Assembly: GCA_030145715.1 (NCBI GenBank)
Contig: JAIXHQ010000002.1
Coordinates: 1-64,000, forward strand
Direction of reading: 5' to 3'
From: Sphingopyxis sp.
Lineage (GTDB): Bacteria > Pseudomonadota > Alphaproteobacteria > Sphingomonadales > Sphingomonadaceae
Length of the DNA: 64,000 nucleotides
Every line of letters begins with the position of its first letter. The stretch's first letter is position 1. The position numbers and the translations under genes were made by a program. Below are positions 16,742-26,702 of the stretch, piece by piece. The notes under the pieces were generated by a model that was not told the DNA's origin, searched no databases, and was given only the letters and a program-made list of their open reading frames with translations.

Positions 16742-19645
16742 CTATTTCGCCGCCTTGTCGCTTACCGCCTTAATGACCAGGGCCTTGTCGTCGACCAGGT
16801 AACGGCGCGCCAGCGCCTGCAACTCGGCGGGGGTCGCAGCCTCTACCTCGCCAATCCCCTTGCGGCTCCGATCCAGCCTGTCGGGGCGGCTCGCAGCCTC
16901 GGCGACATAGTTCAGCCAATAGCTGTTTTCGCGCCGCGACTTGGCCATGGCCTCGACCAGCGGTTTGCGCGCACGGTCGATCAGGTCGGCATCGACGGGC
17001 GCGTCACGCAGTTGCCCTGCGATCGCAAAGATCGCGGCGCGGGTCTTTGCCAGATCCTTGTAATCGACATTGCTCGCCGCGAACAAATGACCATAGTTTG
17101 GAAATTCGTCCGACAGGCTGGCCGCGGCGGCGGGGCTATAGCTTTCGCCCAGTTTTTCGCGTAGTTCCTCGGTCAGCATCAATTGCATCACCCGCGCCAA
17201 CAGGTTGAGCCGCATGGCTTCGGCCAGATCGCCGTCGTCACGCGCGGGCCAATAGACGCGCAGTTCGGCCTGTTCGGCGGGGCCCTTGTGGATCAGCGTG
17301 CGCTCGCTGCGATCCGTCGCGAACTGGCGCACGCGCGCATCCGTTCGCGGATCGAAGGCAGCGCGGCGCTGGGGCAGCGCACCGAACGTCGCCGCAATCG
17401 CATCGATCGCCGCCTGTTCGTCAATATCGCCGACGACGCCGACCTCGATCGCGCCGCGCGCGAAGCTGTCGGCTACCGCCGCCTTCAGTTGCGCCCAGTC
17501 GAGTGCCATCAGCTTTTCGAGCGGCGGCGTCTGCGAACGCGGGTCGTCGTTCGCCAGGATGCCGCCGACATCGCGGCCCAATATGGCGGCCGGTGTGGCG
17601 TCGTTCGCGGCATATTGCTGCGGCAGGACGCGGCGGATCAGCGCAAGCCCGTCGGCGCGATAGCCAGGGTGGGTCATGAACGCCGCCATCAGCTTTGCCT
17701 GCAAACCGAAATCCTCGGGAGAGGTCAGGGCGCTGCCGCCAAAGGCATCGGTATCAGCGCCGAAACCGGGGCTGACGGTCTTGCCGGCAAAAATCGACCG
17801 CAGTTCATCGACGCTGTGCGCTTCCAGCCCGCCAAGCATGATCGAACCGGCAAGCGACACTTTGGTCGGATCGTCGCGCGTCGCCAGCAGGTTGCCGCCA
17901 TCGACGCGCAGCGACAGGATGACGCGATCCTTCTGGAAATCGGTCTTCTTGATGTTCAGCATGACATTGTTGGCAAAACGGATACGGCGAATATTCAGGT
18001 CCTCGACGCGTTCGTCGCTGACGACCGTTCCCGGCGTCCCGAAATCGTCATAGGCGAAGGCGGCGCTGGCGGCTTCTGCCGGCGCCGCGACGGCAACCTT
18101 GGTCGATGCGCGCAGACTGGCCATGATCGCATCGGTGCCGCCCTCGATCGGTTTTTTCGCCGTAACCCGTGCAAGCGGCGCACCGAAGCCTTCCATGCGC
18201 TTGCGAAACGCGGCGGTGACCGACGCGGCATCCAGTGACGGCGCCACCGCCTCGAACAGCGTCTGCGACGTTTCGGGCCGGACAAAGACGAAATCGCCCT
18301 CCGCCGCCAGGATCAGCATGTCCGCAAGCCCGTCGCTGCGCCGCGTCGTGACGCCGGACACCGCATTCTTCAGCGCGGTGCGCCGGTTCGCAAGCTGTTC
18401 GCCGACTTCGGCCTGGGTAAATCCATGTTCGATGGCGCGGCGCCGCTCCTGTTCGACAAGGGCCAGCGCCTCTTTCCACGCGCCTTCCTTGGCGACCGCG
18501 CCGACGGTGATCTGTTCAAAAACCTTCCATCCCGACGCTTCGCTGAAATAGCCGGTCAGGATCGGCGAATCTTCGTTAAGAGCAATTTTCGCCAGTCGGC
18601 GACTGACGATCGCTTCCCCAATATCTTCGGCCAGGTTGCGCGCACGTTTCGCCTTGGTATCGGGCTCATCCACCCATGGCTTGAACGTCGCGATCGTCAC
18701 CGAATCCTGAATGGCGGGATCGATGAAATCGTCGGCGGCCACCGCGCGCGCATAATCGACCTTTCCGATGTCGGGGTCGGCGCCCGCCGGGCCGCGGCCC
18801 TGCCAGTCCGAAAAGCGCGCCTTGATCTTCGCCTCGATCGCCGCGGGATCAAAGTCGCCTACCATGACCAGCGTCGCGCGCTCCGGCCGGTAATAACGGT
18901 CGTACAGGTCGCGGATCCGCGCGGCGGGGGCCGTTTTGATGACGTCCTCGGTGCCGACCGGGATGCGGTCGGCAACCGACATTCCCTTCATCTGGAAATC
19001 GAGCTGATCGATCAGGCTGCGCAACTGGTAAGTGTCGCGCGCGCGGCGTTCGGACAGGATGATACCCCGTTCGCGGTCGACCGCCGTGGGATCGATGGTC
19101 AGGTTGCCGCCCGTTTCGCGCATCAGCATCAACCCGGTGTCGATCAGATCGTCCGACGCATTGGGCAGGTCGAGTTGATAGACTGTCTGGTCGAAACCGG
19201 TCGACGCATTGGTGTCGGCGCCGAACGCCAGCCCCTTGCGCTCCAGCAGCTTTATCATTTCGCCCTCGGGCACGTTGGTCGATCCGTTGAACGCCATATG
19301 TTCCAGAAAATGGGCCAGTCCGCGCTGGTCGTCGGCCTCGGCGAAACTGCCGACATCGAACCGCATACGCAGCACGACGCTATCCTTGGGCGTGCTGTTT
19401 TTCAGCAGCGCATATTTCATCCCATTGGGCAGGACGCCAAACAGGATATTGGCATCGACCGGCACGTCGCTGGCAGCAAAATTCCATGCCCTGGCGGCAT
19501 CGCTTTGCGGATTGACCGTTGCCGTCGCAGCAACCGGTGCCTTTGGCGCCGCTTTCTCGCGGGCATAGGCAGGCGCGGCGCTGACAGCGAGGATGAGGAA
19601 GGGCGACAGCGCGGTCGAAGCACGCCGGATAAAGCATTGGACCAT
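16742..19645 (-). CDS. M16 family zinc metallopeptidase, two tandem pitrilysin modules, exported
   Basis: 967 residues. A signal peptide (residues 1-28, ending PAYA) directs it to the periplasm. The zinc motif HFLEH is at residues 112-116, with ERGIILSERRAR providing the distal glutamate. Two M16 halves follow; the second begins around residue 560 and lacks HxxEH, as is normal in this type. It should degrade peptides. Convergent to DUF1232; the diguanylate cyclase gene lies upstream on the same strand after a 42-base gap. Confidence 0.93.
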   Translation of the reverse strand: MVQCFIRRASTALSPFLILAVSAAPAYAREKAAPKAPVAATATVNPQSDAARAWNFAASDVPVDANILFGVLPNGMKYALLKNSTPKDSVVLRMRFDVGSFAEADDQRGLAHFLEHMAFNGSTNVPEGEMIKLLERKGLAFGADTNASTGFDQTVYQLDLPNASDDLIDTGLMLMRETGGNLTIDPTAVDRERGIILSERRARDTYQLRSLIDQLDFQMKGMSVADRIPVGTEDVIKTAPAARIRDLYDRYYRPERATLVMVGDFDPAAIEAKIKARFSDWQGRGPAGADPDIGKVDYARAVAADDFIDPAIQDSVTIATFKPWVDEPDTKAKRARNLAEDIGEAIVSRRLAKIALNEDSPILTGYFSEASGWKVFEQITVGAVAKEGAWKEALALVEQERRRAIEHGFTQAEVGEQLANRRTALKNAVSGVTTRRSDGLADMLILAAEGDFVFVRPETSQTLFEAVAPSLDAASVTAAFRKRMEGFGAPLARVTAKKPIEGGTDAIMASLRASTKVAVAAPAEAASAAFAYDDFGTPGTVVSDERVEDLNIRRIRFANNVMLNIKKTDFQKDRVILSLRVDGGNLLATRDDPTKVSLAGSIMLGGLEAHSVDELRSIFAGKTVSPGFGADTDAFGGSALTSPEDFGLQAKLMAAFMTHPGYRADGLALIRRVLPQQYAANDATPAAILGRDVGGILANDDPRSQTPPLEKLMALDWAQLKAAVADSFARGAIEVGVVGDIDEQAAIDAIAATFGALPQRRAAFDPRTDARVRQFATDRSERTLIHKGPAEQAELRVYWPARDDGDLAEAMRLNLLARVMQLMLTEELREKLGESYSPAAAASLSDEFPNYGHLFAASNVDYKDLAKTRAAIFAIAGQLRDAPVDADLIDRARKPLVEAMAKSRRENSYWLNYVAEAASRPDRLDRSRKGIGEVEAATPAELQALARRYLVDDKALVIKAVSDKAAK

Positions 19646-19687
19646 GACAACGGTGTGGCCACCGCCATCGGGCCGGTCAAGCGATCG

Positions 19688-20890
19688 TTACGCGACCCGT
19701 CCGATGGTTTCGATCGACGCCATATTTTCGCGATTCGCAGCCTTGGCGGCGTAGAGGGCAAGATCGGCGACCTCGAGCAGGCTTCGCGCGCTGTCACCAT
19801 TCTCGGGCCAACTGGCGGTGCCGATTCCGGCCCCGACGGCTATCAGCCGCCCGTCGATGCGATAGGGCGCGGCGAGCGCGGCCAGCACATGGTCGGCCAA
19901 CGATGTGTTGAGCAATATCGATCCCGCGGGCACCAGGATCGCAAATTCGTCCCCGCCCTGCCGCGCGACCACCGCATGATCGCCGCAGGCACGGCGAAGA
20001 CGATCGGCGAGTTCGCACAGCACGCCGTCGCCGATCGCGTGACCATGCTGGTCGTTGATCGGTTTGAAGCCGTTGAGGTCGAGCAGCGCGATCGCGAAGG
20101 GGCTGGCCTCGTCCCCTTTCGCTATTTCTTCGTCCAGCCGCATGTCGAACTCGCGCCGATTGGCAAGGCCGGTCAGCGGATCGGTGTGGGCAAGATCGCG
20201 CATCTGGTGCTGAAGCTGGATCATGTCGACCAACTGGTCATGCTGCTGAAGGATCATGCGGAGCAGGAAAATCGTCGCGACGACAAGGCTGGTTCCCGCC
20301 GCAATTTCCGGCGCGATCCCCGACGTCAGCATCAGGAAAGAGATCGGCACAAGGCCGATGAGCAGATTGACGACCGTCGCGAAACGGATCGACGACAGGC
20401 AATAAGCGGTCGCGAGCGAACCCATCGCCATGATCATCGCATAATAGCTGTGCATCGCGGGCGGTGCGGCCAACCAGTTCACCACCGTCCACACGCTGCA
20501 CATCGCACCCGTGGTGCCCGACAGCCAGGTCGATTCCGAAATCATGCGCCGGGCGCGGCGGACACTCATCCGGCGACCCCGTTTATGCATCAGAAGCAGA
20601 AAGCCCATCACGCCGATGACCGCCAATATCATCGGAAATCCGATGCGGATGATGGGATGCACCGTCTGGACGCCGGCATAGATGGCGGTCGGTGTGGTCG
20701 CCGCCAGCATCAGGAACAGCATCGGACTCAGCGTCTCGACACGATTGGCACGCAGCAACGCAACGTCGTCCCGAATAGCCTCCGGAATCGGCGGAAAAAA
20801 GCGTGTGCGCAACCAGTTATGGGCCCCCGTCATAAGGGCGGCATAACAAGCGCGGGTAAAACAGGGGTTAAGGGTCGAAACATCTTCCAT
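19688..20890 (-). CDS. Membrane-bound diguanylate cyclase (GGDEF)
   Basis: 400 residues. The N-terminal 200 residues contain about six membrane helices, and the C-terminal GGDEF domain carries the exact RQGGDEFAIL active site plus DPLTGLANRREFD and DLNGFKPINDQHGH. It makes cyclic di-GMP at the inner membrane. No RxxD inhibitory site is visible five residues before GGDEF (ACGD there), so product feedback at that site seems absent. The sensor part has no recognised family. Divergent from the lipoxygenase gene. Confidence 0.93.
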   Translation of the reverse strand: MEDVSTLNPCFTRACYAALMTGAHNWLRTRFFPPIPEAIRDDVALLRANRVETLSPMLFLMLAATTPTAIYAGVQTVHPIIRIGFPMILAVIGVMGFLLLMHKRGRRMSVRRARRMISESTWLSGTTGAMCSVWTVVNWLAAPPAMHSYYAMIMAMGSLATAYCLSSIRFATVVNLLIGLVPISFLMLTSGIAPEIAAGTSLVVATIFLLRMILQQHDQLVDMIQLQHQMRDLAHTDPLTGLANRREFDMRLDEEIAKGDEASPFAIALLDLNGFKPINDQHGHAIGDGVLCELADRLRRACGDHAVVARQGGDEFAILVPAGSILLNTSLADHVLAALAAPYRIDGRLIAVGAGIGTASWPENGDSARSLLEVADLALYAAKAANRENMASIETIGRVA

Positions 20891-20991
20891 CCCCGTCGAT
20901 CGGGGTTCCTCGGCGCGCGGTGAATGGCGAAATATTAACCATGTTTCGCGATAGCCCCGCCGATCTTATCGCGCCCCTCAGGAGCCAGGAC

Positions 20992-22980
20992 ATGTCTTAT
21001 CCGATCCCGCCGTTGACGTCGCCCGCCACCGCGCCGTCCGTCCCGATGCCGTCGGCTGACCCGACCTTGCCACAGGACGACACGCCCGCGGAGCAGGCGG
21101 CGCGCGCGGCGCAACTGGTCGTGGCGCGGGCCGCCTATGGCTGGACCACCGACGTACCGACCCTCCCCGGCGTTCCGCTTGCCGCCGATGTACCCAAAAA
21201 TGACGAGCCCACGATCGCATGGTTCGTTGTCCTGATCGGGGTCGGCCTTGCCATCGTGCGCAACGCGCTGACGGTGAAACTTCGCGGCGTCGACCGCGGC
21301 GAACTCGACAGTCCGCGCGCGGAATATGAAGCGGCGCTGGCCGAATGCGATGCGATCGAAGCATCGGCGGCCAAGATCGCGGTCGAACATGGCGTCCATA
21401 GCGGCGGCAATATCTTCGAACGGATGATCGGCGATGTCGAAGCCGCCGTGGCCGCCGCCGAGCGCGACGCGCATCTTGCGCTCCTCAAAGGATATAAGGA
21501 CCGGCTCGAAACCTTGATGAAGGTCGACGAAGCGATGGGCCTCGGCAGCAGGACGCCCCGCAGCATCGAGGCATATCGCGCATTGTTCGCGACGCTGCCT
21601 GCTCCCGCCATCGCCTATATGTTTCAGGACGACAAAGAATTCGCCCGACTGCGCGTACAGGGCCCGAACTCCATGCTGATTGCCGCGGTCGGCGATACTC
21701 TGCCCGCCAATTTCCCGCTGACGCCCGCGCAATATGGCGCGGTCGTCAATGGCGACACGCTTGACGCCGCGCTTGCCCAGGGGCGGCTTTTCCTGCTCGA
21801 TTACAAACCGCTCGAAATCCTCGATCCGGGGACTTACGGCGGTCAGGCGAAATATGCCTGGCAGCCGCTGGCGCTGTTTGCGATTCCCCCCGGCGGATCG
21901 TCGCTGGTGCCCGTCGCGATCCAGTGCGGTCAGGACCCCGCCGACTATCCGATCTTCACGCCATCGCCCACCGCGGCCAGGCTATGGGGATGGGAAATGG
22001 CGAAATTCGTCGTGCAGGTCGCCGACGGAAATTATCACGAACTGTTCACCCACCTCGCACGCACGCATCTGGTGATAGAGGGCTTCGCCGTCGCGACGCA
22101 TCGCCACCTTGCCGATGTGCATCCGATCTGGGCGCTGCTGGTCCCGCATTTCGAAGGGACGCTGTTCATCAACGATCAGGCGGCGACCTCGCTGATCGCC
22201 GCCAATGGTCCGATCGACCATATTTTTGCGGGCACGATCGCATCGTGTCAGGCGGCGGCGGTCGATGCGCGGCTGGCGTTCGACTTTCATGGCCGGATGC
22301 CGCGCGCCGATTTTGCCGCGCGCGGCGTGGGCACGGATTCCGCGCTCGAAGACTATCCCTATCGCGACGACGCGCTGCTCGTGTGGGATGCGATCCACGA
22401 ATGGGCGCGCCAATATATCGACCTTTATTACAGGCACGACGCCGACATCGTGGCCGACACCGAACTGACCGCATGGGCATCATGCCTTGCGGGTGAAGCA
22501 AGGATCAGGGGATTCGGCCCGATCACGACGCGCGCGCAGCTTGCCGATGTGTGCGCGATGGTGATGTTCACCGCGAGCGCCCAACATGCCGCGGTCAACT
22601 TTCCGCAAAAGGACATCATGGCCTTTGCCCCCGCCGTGACCGGCGCGGGCTGGCAGGCGGCGCCCAATGGCCAGCGCGGGCACGACAAGGCGGGCTGGCT
22701 CGCGATGATGCCGCCGATGGCGCTAGCGCTGGAACAGTTGAACGTGCTCGAACTTCTGGGGTCGGTGCATTACCGTCCGCTCGGCGATTATCGCAGCAAC
22801 GCCTTTCCCTATCCACTGTGGTTCCAGGATCCGCGCGTGACGGCGACCGAAGGGCCGCTCGCCTGGTTCCAGGCGGCGCTGACGGGCGTTGAAGCGGAGA
22901 TAGCGGCACGCAACGCCGAACGCCTGGCGCCCTATCCCTATCTGCAACCAAGCCTGATCCCGACCAGCATCAACATCTGA
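20992..22980 (+). CDS. Bacterial lipoxygenase
   Basis: 662 residues. All five iron ligands of the lipoxygenase family are visible: His354 and His359 in FTHLARTHL, His532 and Asn536 in SAQHAAVN, and the C-terminal Ile662. VATHRHLADVHPIWALLVPH is the conserved helix region around the first ligands. There is no PLAT domain and no signal peptide, as in some bacterial enzymes. It should add dioxygen to polyunsaturated fatty acids. ATG 20992 follows AGGAGCCAGGAC, so it is preferred to 20920 or 20941. No fatty-acid genes adjoin it. I recall a 9-lipoxygenase characterised from Sphingopyxis. Confidence 0.93.
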   Translation: MSYPIPPLTSPATAPSVPMPSADPTLPQDDTPAEQAARAAQLVVARAAYGWTTDVPTLPGVPLAADVPKNDEPTIAWFVVLIGVGLAIVRNALTVKLRGVDRGELDSPRAEYEAALAECDAIEASAAKIAVEHGVHSGGNIFERMIGDVEAAVAAAERDAHLALLKGYKDRLETLMKVDEAMGLGSRTPRSIEAYRALFATLPAPAIAYMFQDDKEFARLRVQGPNSMLIAAVGDTLPANFPLTPAQYGAVVNGDTLDAALAQGRLFLLDYKPLEILDPGTYGGQAKYAWQPLALFAIPPGGSSLVPVAIQCGQDPADYPIFTPSPTAARLWGWEMAKFVVQVADGNYHELFTHLARTHLVIEGFAVATHRHLADVHPIWALLVPHFEGTLFINDQAATSLIAANGPIDHIFAGTIASCQAAAVDARLAFDFHGRMPRADFAARGVGTDSALEDYPYRDDALLVWDAIHEWARQYIDLYYRHDADIVADTELTAWASCLAGEARIRGFGPITTRAQLADVCAMVMFTASAQHAAVNFPQKDIMAFAPAVTGAGWQAAPNGQRGHDKAGWLAMMPPMALALEQLNVLELLGSVHYRPLGDYRSNAFPYPLWFQDPRVTATEGPLAWFQAALTGVEAEIAARNAERLAPYPYLQPSLIPTSINI

Positions 22981-23013
22981 CGCCGATCCGGCCCTCGCGG
23001 GCCGGCGGCCTTG

Positions 23014-23793
23014 TCAGTTGCCCTTTTTCTTGCGGTGGCTTTCGAGGTCAAGGACGGCGTTCTCGCCGCCCTCCGGCATCAGGCCCAGTCGGCGCGCGAC
23101 CTCCTGATAGGCCTCGACCTCGCCGCCAAGGTCGCGGCGAAAGCGATCCTTGTCGAGCTTTTCATTGGTCGTCATGTCCCACAGGCGGCAACCGTCGGGG
23201 CTGATCTCGTCGGCCAGGATGATACGGCTGAAATCGCCTTCGTACAGGCGCCCGAACTCAAGCTTGAAATCGACAAGACGGATACCGACCGCCGCGAACA
23301 TGCCGGACATAAAGTCGTTGATGCGGATCGCCATGTCCTGAATGTCGTGCAGTTCGTCCTGGCTGCACCAGTTGAAACAGGCGATATGCTCCTCGGCGAC
23401 CAGCGGGTCGCCCAGCGCGTCGTCCTTGTAACAATATTCGATCAGCGTCCGGGGAAGCTGGGTGCCTTCCTCGATGCCGAGCCGCTTGGACAGGGTGCCG
23501 GCGGCGACGTTGCGCACGATCACCTCGATCGGCACGATCTCCACCTGGCGAATCAACTGTTCGCGCATATTCAGGCGGCGGATGAAATGGTGCGGCACGC
23601 CGATGTTGCCCAGCAACGTAAAGACATGCTCCGAAATCCGGTTGTTCAACACGCCCTTGCCGTTGATCGTCCCGCGCTTCTGCGCGTTGAACGCGGTTGC
23701 GTCGTCCTTGAAATACTGGATCAACGTCCCCGGTTCGGGACCTTCGTACAGGATCTTGGCTTTGCCTTCGTAGATCTGGCGGCGACGGGCCAT
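23014..23793 (-). CDS. purC: Phosphoribosylaminoimidazole-succinocarboxamide synthase
   Basis: 259 residues. Begins [18 protein letters not shown], the classic SAICAR synthetase start with the ATP loop, and contains [24 protein letters not shown] and [15 protein letters not shown]. It joins aspartate to CAIR in purine synthesis. The open frame extends to 23907 but the ATG at 23793 is the family start. It converges on the lipoxygenase gene. Confidence 0.96.
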   Translation of the reverse strand: MARRRQIYEGKAKILYEGPEPGTLIQYFKDDATAFNAQKRGTINGKGVLNNRISEHVFTLLGNIGVPHHFIRRLNMREQLIRQVEIVPIEVIVRNVAAGTLSKRLGIEEGTQLPRTLIEYCYKDDALGDPLVAEEHIACFNWCSQDELHDIQDMAIRINDFMSGMFAAVGIRLVDFKLEFGRLYEGDFSRIILADEISPDGCRLWDMTTNEKLDKDRFRRDLGGEVEAYQEVARRLGLMPEGGENAVLDLESHRKKKGN

Positions 23794-23917
23794 GGCGTTC
23801 AAACTTTCTGTCGGAACCAAATGAATGACCCCGGCAAAGCGACTCAGCAAAGAGGCGCGCCGCCGGGGCGATGGGGCGCCTATAGCGGCAAAGGTCGGGT
23901 CCGTCATCCCCGGCTAT

Positions 23918-23935
23918 CTTTACGTTTACGTCAAC
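23918..23935. promoter_or_regulatory. CTTTACGTTTACGTCAAC element upstream of a crotonase gene
   Basis: An 18-base imperfect dyad with two ACGT cores (TTTACG and TTTACGTCAA), lying between divergent purC and crotonase. From memory it resembles operators of LiuR-type MerR regulators that control branched-chain amino acid and acyl-CoA degradation. The regulator gene is not in the window. Confidence 0.4.
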
Positions 23936-23993
23936 TAGAGCTTGCACTCTGCCGCCACGCTTGCGACGCTGCGTCAAAGCCAAGGAGAGAGAG

Positions 23994-24917
23994 ATGAGCT
24001 TCGATCAGATTCGCCTCGACCGCCATGAGGGCATTGCGCTGCTGACGCTTTACCGGCCCGACCGGATGAATGCCTTCACCACCGAAATGATGATGGAGAT
24101 CGTCGCCGCGCTCGACGAATGCGACGCCGACGATGGCGTGCGCGCGGTGATCTTCACCGGGTCCGGCGACCGCGCCTATTGCGCCGGCGCCGACCTGGGA
24201 CAGGGTGCCGCAACTTTCGATTATGACAAGCACACCCATAAGCAGGGGCTCCTGCCCGACGGCATGTCGGCCAGCCCGGTCGCCGAAGATGGCACGATCA
24301 ACTGGTCGCATCCGTTGATCCGCGATTCGGGCGGGCGGGTGTCGATGCGAATCTTCGACTGCAAAAAGCCGGTGTTGGGCGCGATCAACGGCGCCGCCGT
24401 CGGCATCGGCGCGACGATGACCCTGTCGATGGATGCCCGCCTGGCCAGCAACACGGCGCGCTATGGCTTTGTCTTCGCGCGCCGGGGTATCGTGCCGGAG
24501 GCGGCGTCAAGCTGGTTCCTGCCGCGCCTCGTCGGCATCCAGACGGCCGTCGACTGGTGTTTTTCCGGCCGACTGATCGATGCCGCCGAAGCGCATGAAA
24601 AAGGACTTGTCCAGTCGGTCCACGCGCCCGGCGAACTGGTCGATGCCGCGATCGCCAAGGCGCGCGAACTGACCGACCACAGCGCGCCGGTGTCGGTCGC
24701 GCTGACTCGCCACATGCTGTGGCGGATGCTGGGCGCACCGCATCCGATGAGCGCGCACCGCTGGGACAGCCGCGCGATCTTCGCGCGCGGACGCAGCGCC
24801 GACGCCGCGGAGGGCGTATCGAGTTTCCTCGAAAAACGCCCCGCGAATTTCACCGTCAGCGTGGCGAACGACTATCCCTGGTTCGCCGAGTTTGAAGACG
24901 CCCCGCCCTATGGCTAG
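23994..24917 (+). CDS. Enoyl-CoA hydratase/isomerase (crotonase) family protein
   Basis: 307 residues. Oxyanion-hole segments FTGSGDRAYCAGADLG and GAINGAAVGIGATMTLSMDAR are present, and the conserved glutamates lie in the region RRGIVPEAASSWFLPR. It hydrates or isomerises an acyl-CoA. The RBS GGAGAGAGAG precedes ATG 23994. It ends in CTAG, where its stop overlaps the stop of the convergent PhoD-type gene. Confidence 0.9.
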   Translation: MSFDQIRLDRHEGIALLTLYRPDRMNAFTTEMMMEIVAALDECDADDGVRAVIFTGSGDRAYCAGADLGQGAATFDYDKHTHKQGLLPDGMSASPVAEDGTINWSHPLIRDSGGRVSMRIFDCKKPVLGAINGAAVGIGATMTLSMDARLASNTARYGFVFARRGIVPEAASSWFLPRLVGIQTAVDWCFSGRLIDAAEAHEKGLVQSVHAPGELVDAAIAKARELTDHSAPVSVALTRHMLWRMLGAPHPMSAHRWDSRAIFARGRSADAAEGVSSFLEKRPANFTVSVANDYPWFAEFEDAPPYG

Positions 24918-26545
24918 GCGAGATCATATTTCCGTTTTCCGTGCCCGGCCGTCATGCTGTGCGTGTTACGGATTGCGGGTGTGCGCGTGCGGATCGTATC
25001 GACATAATGCCAATTCGCGGTGACGCGCTCAGGCGTCAACTGCACCGATACATAACCGCGATCCTGCGTATTGGCCCATTTGAGCTGGGGCGACGAACTG
25101 CGCAGCGCGGTGACGCGCTGTTCGTCCGAAATACCGACTGTATAGGCCTCATAACCTGGCGAGGTGACGCTGTGGCCGCCGACCTCGATCCCCGCAGGAC
25201 GGTTGTCGTGCATCAGGTCGAAAGCCCAGGCGTTATGACTGTCGCCGGACAGCGTGACGAGGTCGGCGTCGGCGCGCTGCGCTGCGGCGAGCAACCGATC
25301 GCGCGCCGCGGGATAACCGTCCCAGCTATCCATATTCAGCGGCAGCCCGGCCTTTGCCGCAAGCTGCGACACCTCGACCCGGCGCTTCACATAGTCGGGC
25401 TGCTCGGCGCCGAACCAGTCCTTTGATTCCGGCGGAGTGAACAGCGTTCCCATGACGATCTGCTGCGCGCAGACCTGCCAGCGCGTTCCCGCCTTCACCG
25501 ATTTCGCAAAGCCGTCGAACAGCCAGCTTTCCTGTTGCGCGCCCATTAATTGTCGCGCCGGGTCGCGATAGTCGGTTTCGGCAAATTGCTTGAGGGTCGC
25601 GGCGACGTCGCCCTTGCCCGTCAATATGTCACCCAGTTCGAAGGGCTTGTCGCGCGCCGTGATCCGCGTTTCGGGCAGAAAGATCGTCGCGAGGTCGCCC
25701 GCCTGATAGTGACGCCAGCGCGTTTCGGCGACCGGCATCCATTCGCCATAAGCCCGCTCGGCCGCGGCTTCACGCGCGCGCCAGTCGCCCTCGCCCTCAT
25801 TATGGTTTTCGGCGCCGCCTTTCCACGTATCGTTCGCGAATTCATGATCGTCCCATTGCGCGATAACGGGAAAAAGTTGGTGCAACCGTTGCAGGTCGGG
25901 GTCGCTGCGATAGGCGGCATAGCGAAGCCGATAATCGGCGAGCGCGACGATTTCCTGTGTCGGCTGGATCTCGCGGCTGGGCACGGTCTCCTGCTTCGTG
26001 GGATATTCGCCGACCTTATACTCATAAAGATAGTCGCCGACATGGGCGACAAGGTCGATGTCACCGCGCGCGGCGGCGTGGCCATAGGCGTTGAACCAGC
26101 CGAACGGCAGGTTCGAACAGGAGAATAGGGCGATCGTGAAGACGCCGGTCGGTCCGACGGGCAAGGTGCGGGTGCGGCCGGTGATCGATTTGCTCCCATC
26201 GGGAGCGATGAAGCGATAGAAGTACCAGCGGCCGGGCTCCAGCCCGTCGATGACGATTTTCGCGATATGATCGCGCTCCCCCTTCGCGACGACGCTGCCG
26301 CCGGCGGCGATTCGCACGAAATCGGCACTTTCCGACAGTTCGACCGTCAGGCTGCTGTCGTTCGGTGCGGCATAGCGCGTCCATAGCAGCACCGAATTTG
26401 CGCCCGGCTCGCCGCTCGCGACCCCGTGGGTGAAACCCTGCGCCAAATTCGCGCGCGCCGCGCCTGGCAGCGACAAGGCCGCCAGCCCCGCGGTGCCAAG
26501 CTTGATAAGCAGGCGCCGGTCCAATTCGCCCCACAGATGGTGCAT
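24914..26545 (-). CDS. phoD: PhoD-type alkaline phosphatase/phosphodiesterase, Tat-exported
   Basis: 543 residues. The N-terminus DRRLLIKLGTAGLAALSLPG resembles a twin-arginine signal. The PhoD N-terminal domain (FTHGVASGEPGANSVLLWTR) is followed by the metallophosphatase core: AHVGDYLYEY, QWDDHEFANDTW, TLSGDSHNAW with metal ligands. It releases phosphate from esters in the periplasm. No Pho-box was identified. Divergent from proA across a 157-base gap. Specificity for phosphodiesters or monoesters cannot be told. Confidence 0.9.
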   Translation of the reverse strand: MHHLWGELDRRLLIKLGTAGLAALSLPGAARANLAQGFTHGVASGEPGANSVLLWTRYAAPNDSSLTVELSESADFVRIAAGGSVVAKGERDHIAKIVIDGLEPGRWYFYRFIAPDGSKSITGRTRTLPVGPTGVFTIALFSCSNLPFGWFNAYGHAAARGDIDLVAHVGDYLYEYKVGEYPTKQETVPSREIQPTQEIVALADYRLRYAAYRSDPDLQRLHQLFPVIAQWDDHEFANDTWKGGAENHNEGEGDWRAREAAAERAYGEWMPVAETRWRHYQAGDLATIFLPETRITARDKPFELGDILTGKGDVAATLKQFAETDYRDPARQLMGAQQESWLFDGFAKSVKAGTRWQVCAQQIVMGTLFTPPESKDWFGAEQPDYVKRRVEVSQLAAKAGLPLNMDSWDGYPAARDRLLAAAQRADADLVTLSGDSHNAWAFDLMHDNRPAGIEVGGHSVTSPGYEAYTVGISDEQRVTALRSSSPQLKWANTQDRGYVSVQLTPERVTANWHYVDTIRTRTPAIRNTHSMTAGHGKRKYDLA

Positions 26546-26702
26546 CGCATGTCTCCCTTTTTCGTCCGGCCGCGTCTTTGCCCGGCCTTTGTTACGATTT
26601 GGCGCTTACCCTATCATCCTGAAGGGCAACAGCATGAAGGCCGGAACAGCAAGGCGCAACGGGGCTTTCAGAGCCCGCGCGAAACATGATAGTGGCGGCG
26701 CC

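Noticed and set aside
18425-20923. An 832-codon open frame on the plus strand
   Set aside because: It lies antisense to the M16 peptidase and the diguanylate cyclase, both with clear catalytic motifs; its translation has no domain pattern. Long antisense frames are common in GC-rich DNA.
26430-26702. Extended N-terminus of proA
   Set aside because: It would overlap the divergent phoD start and does not match the family; the ATG at 26703 is normal.
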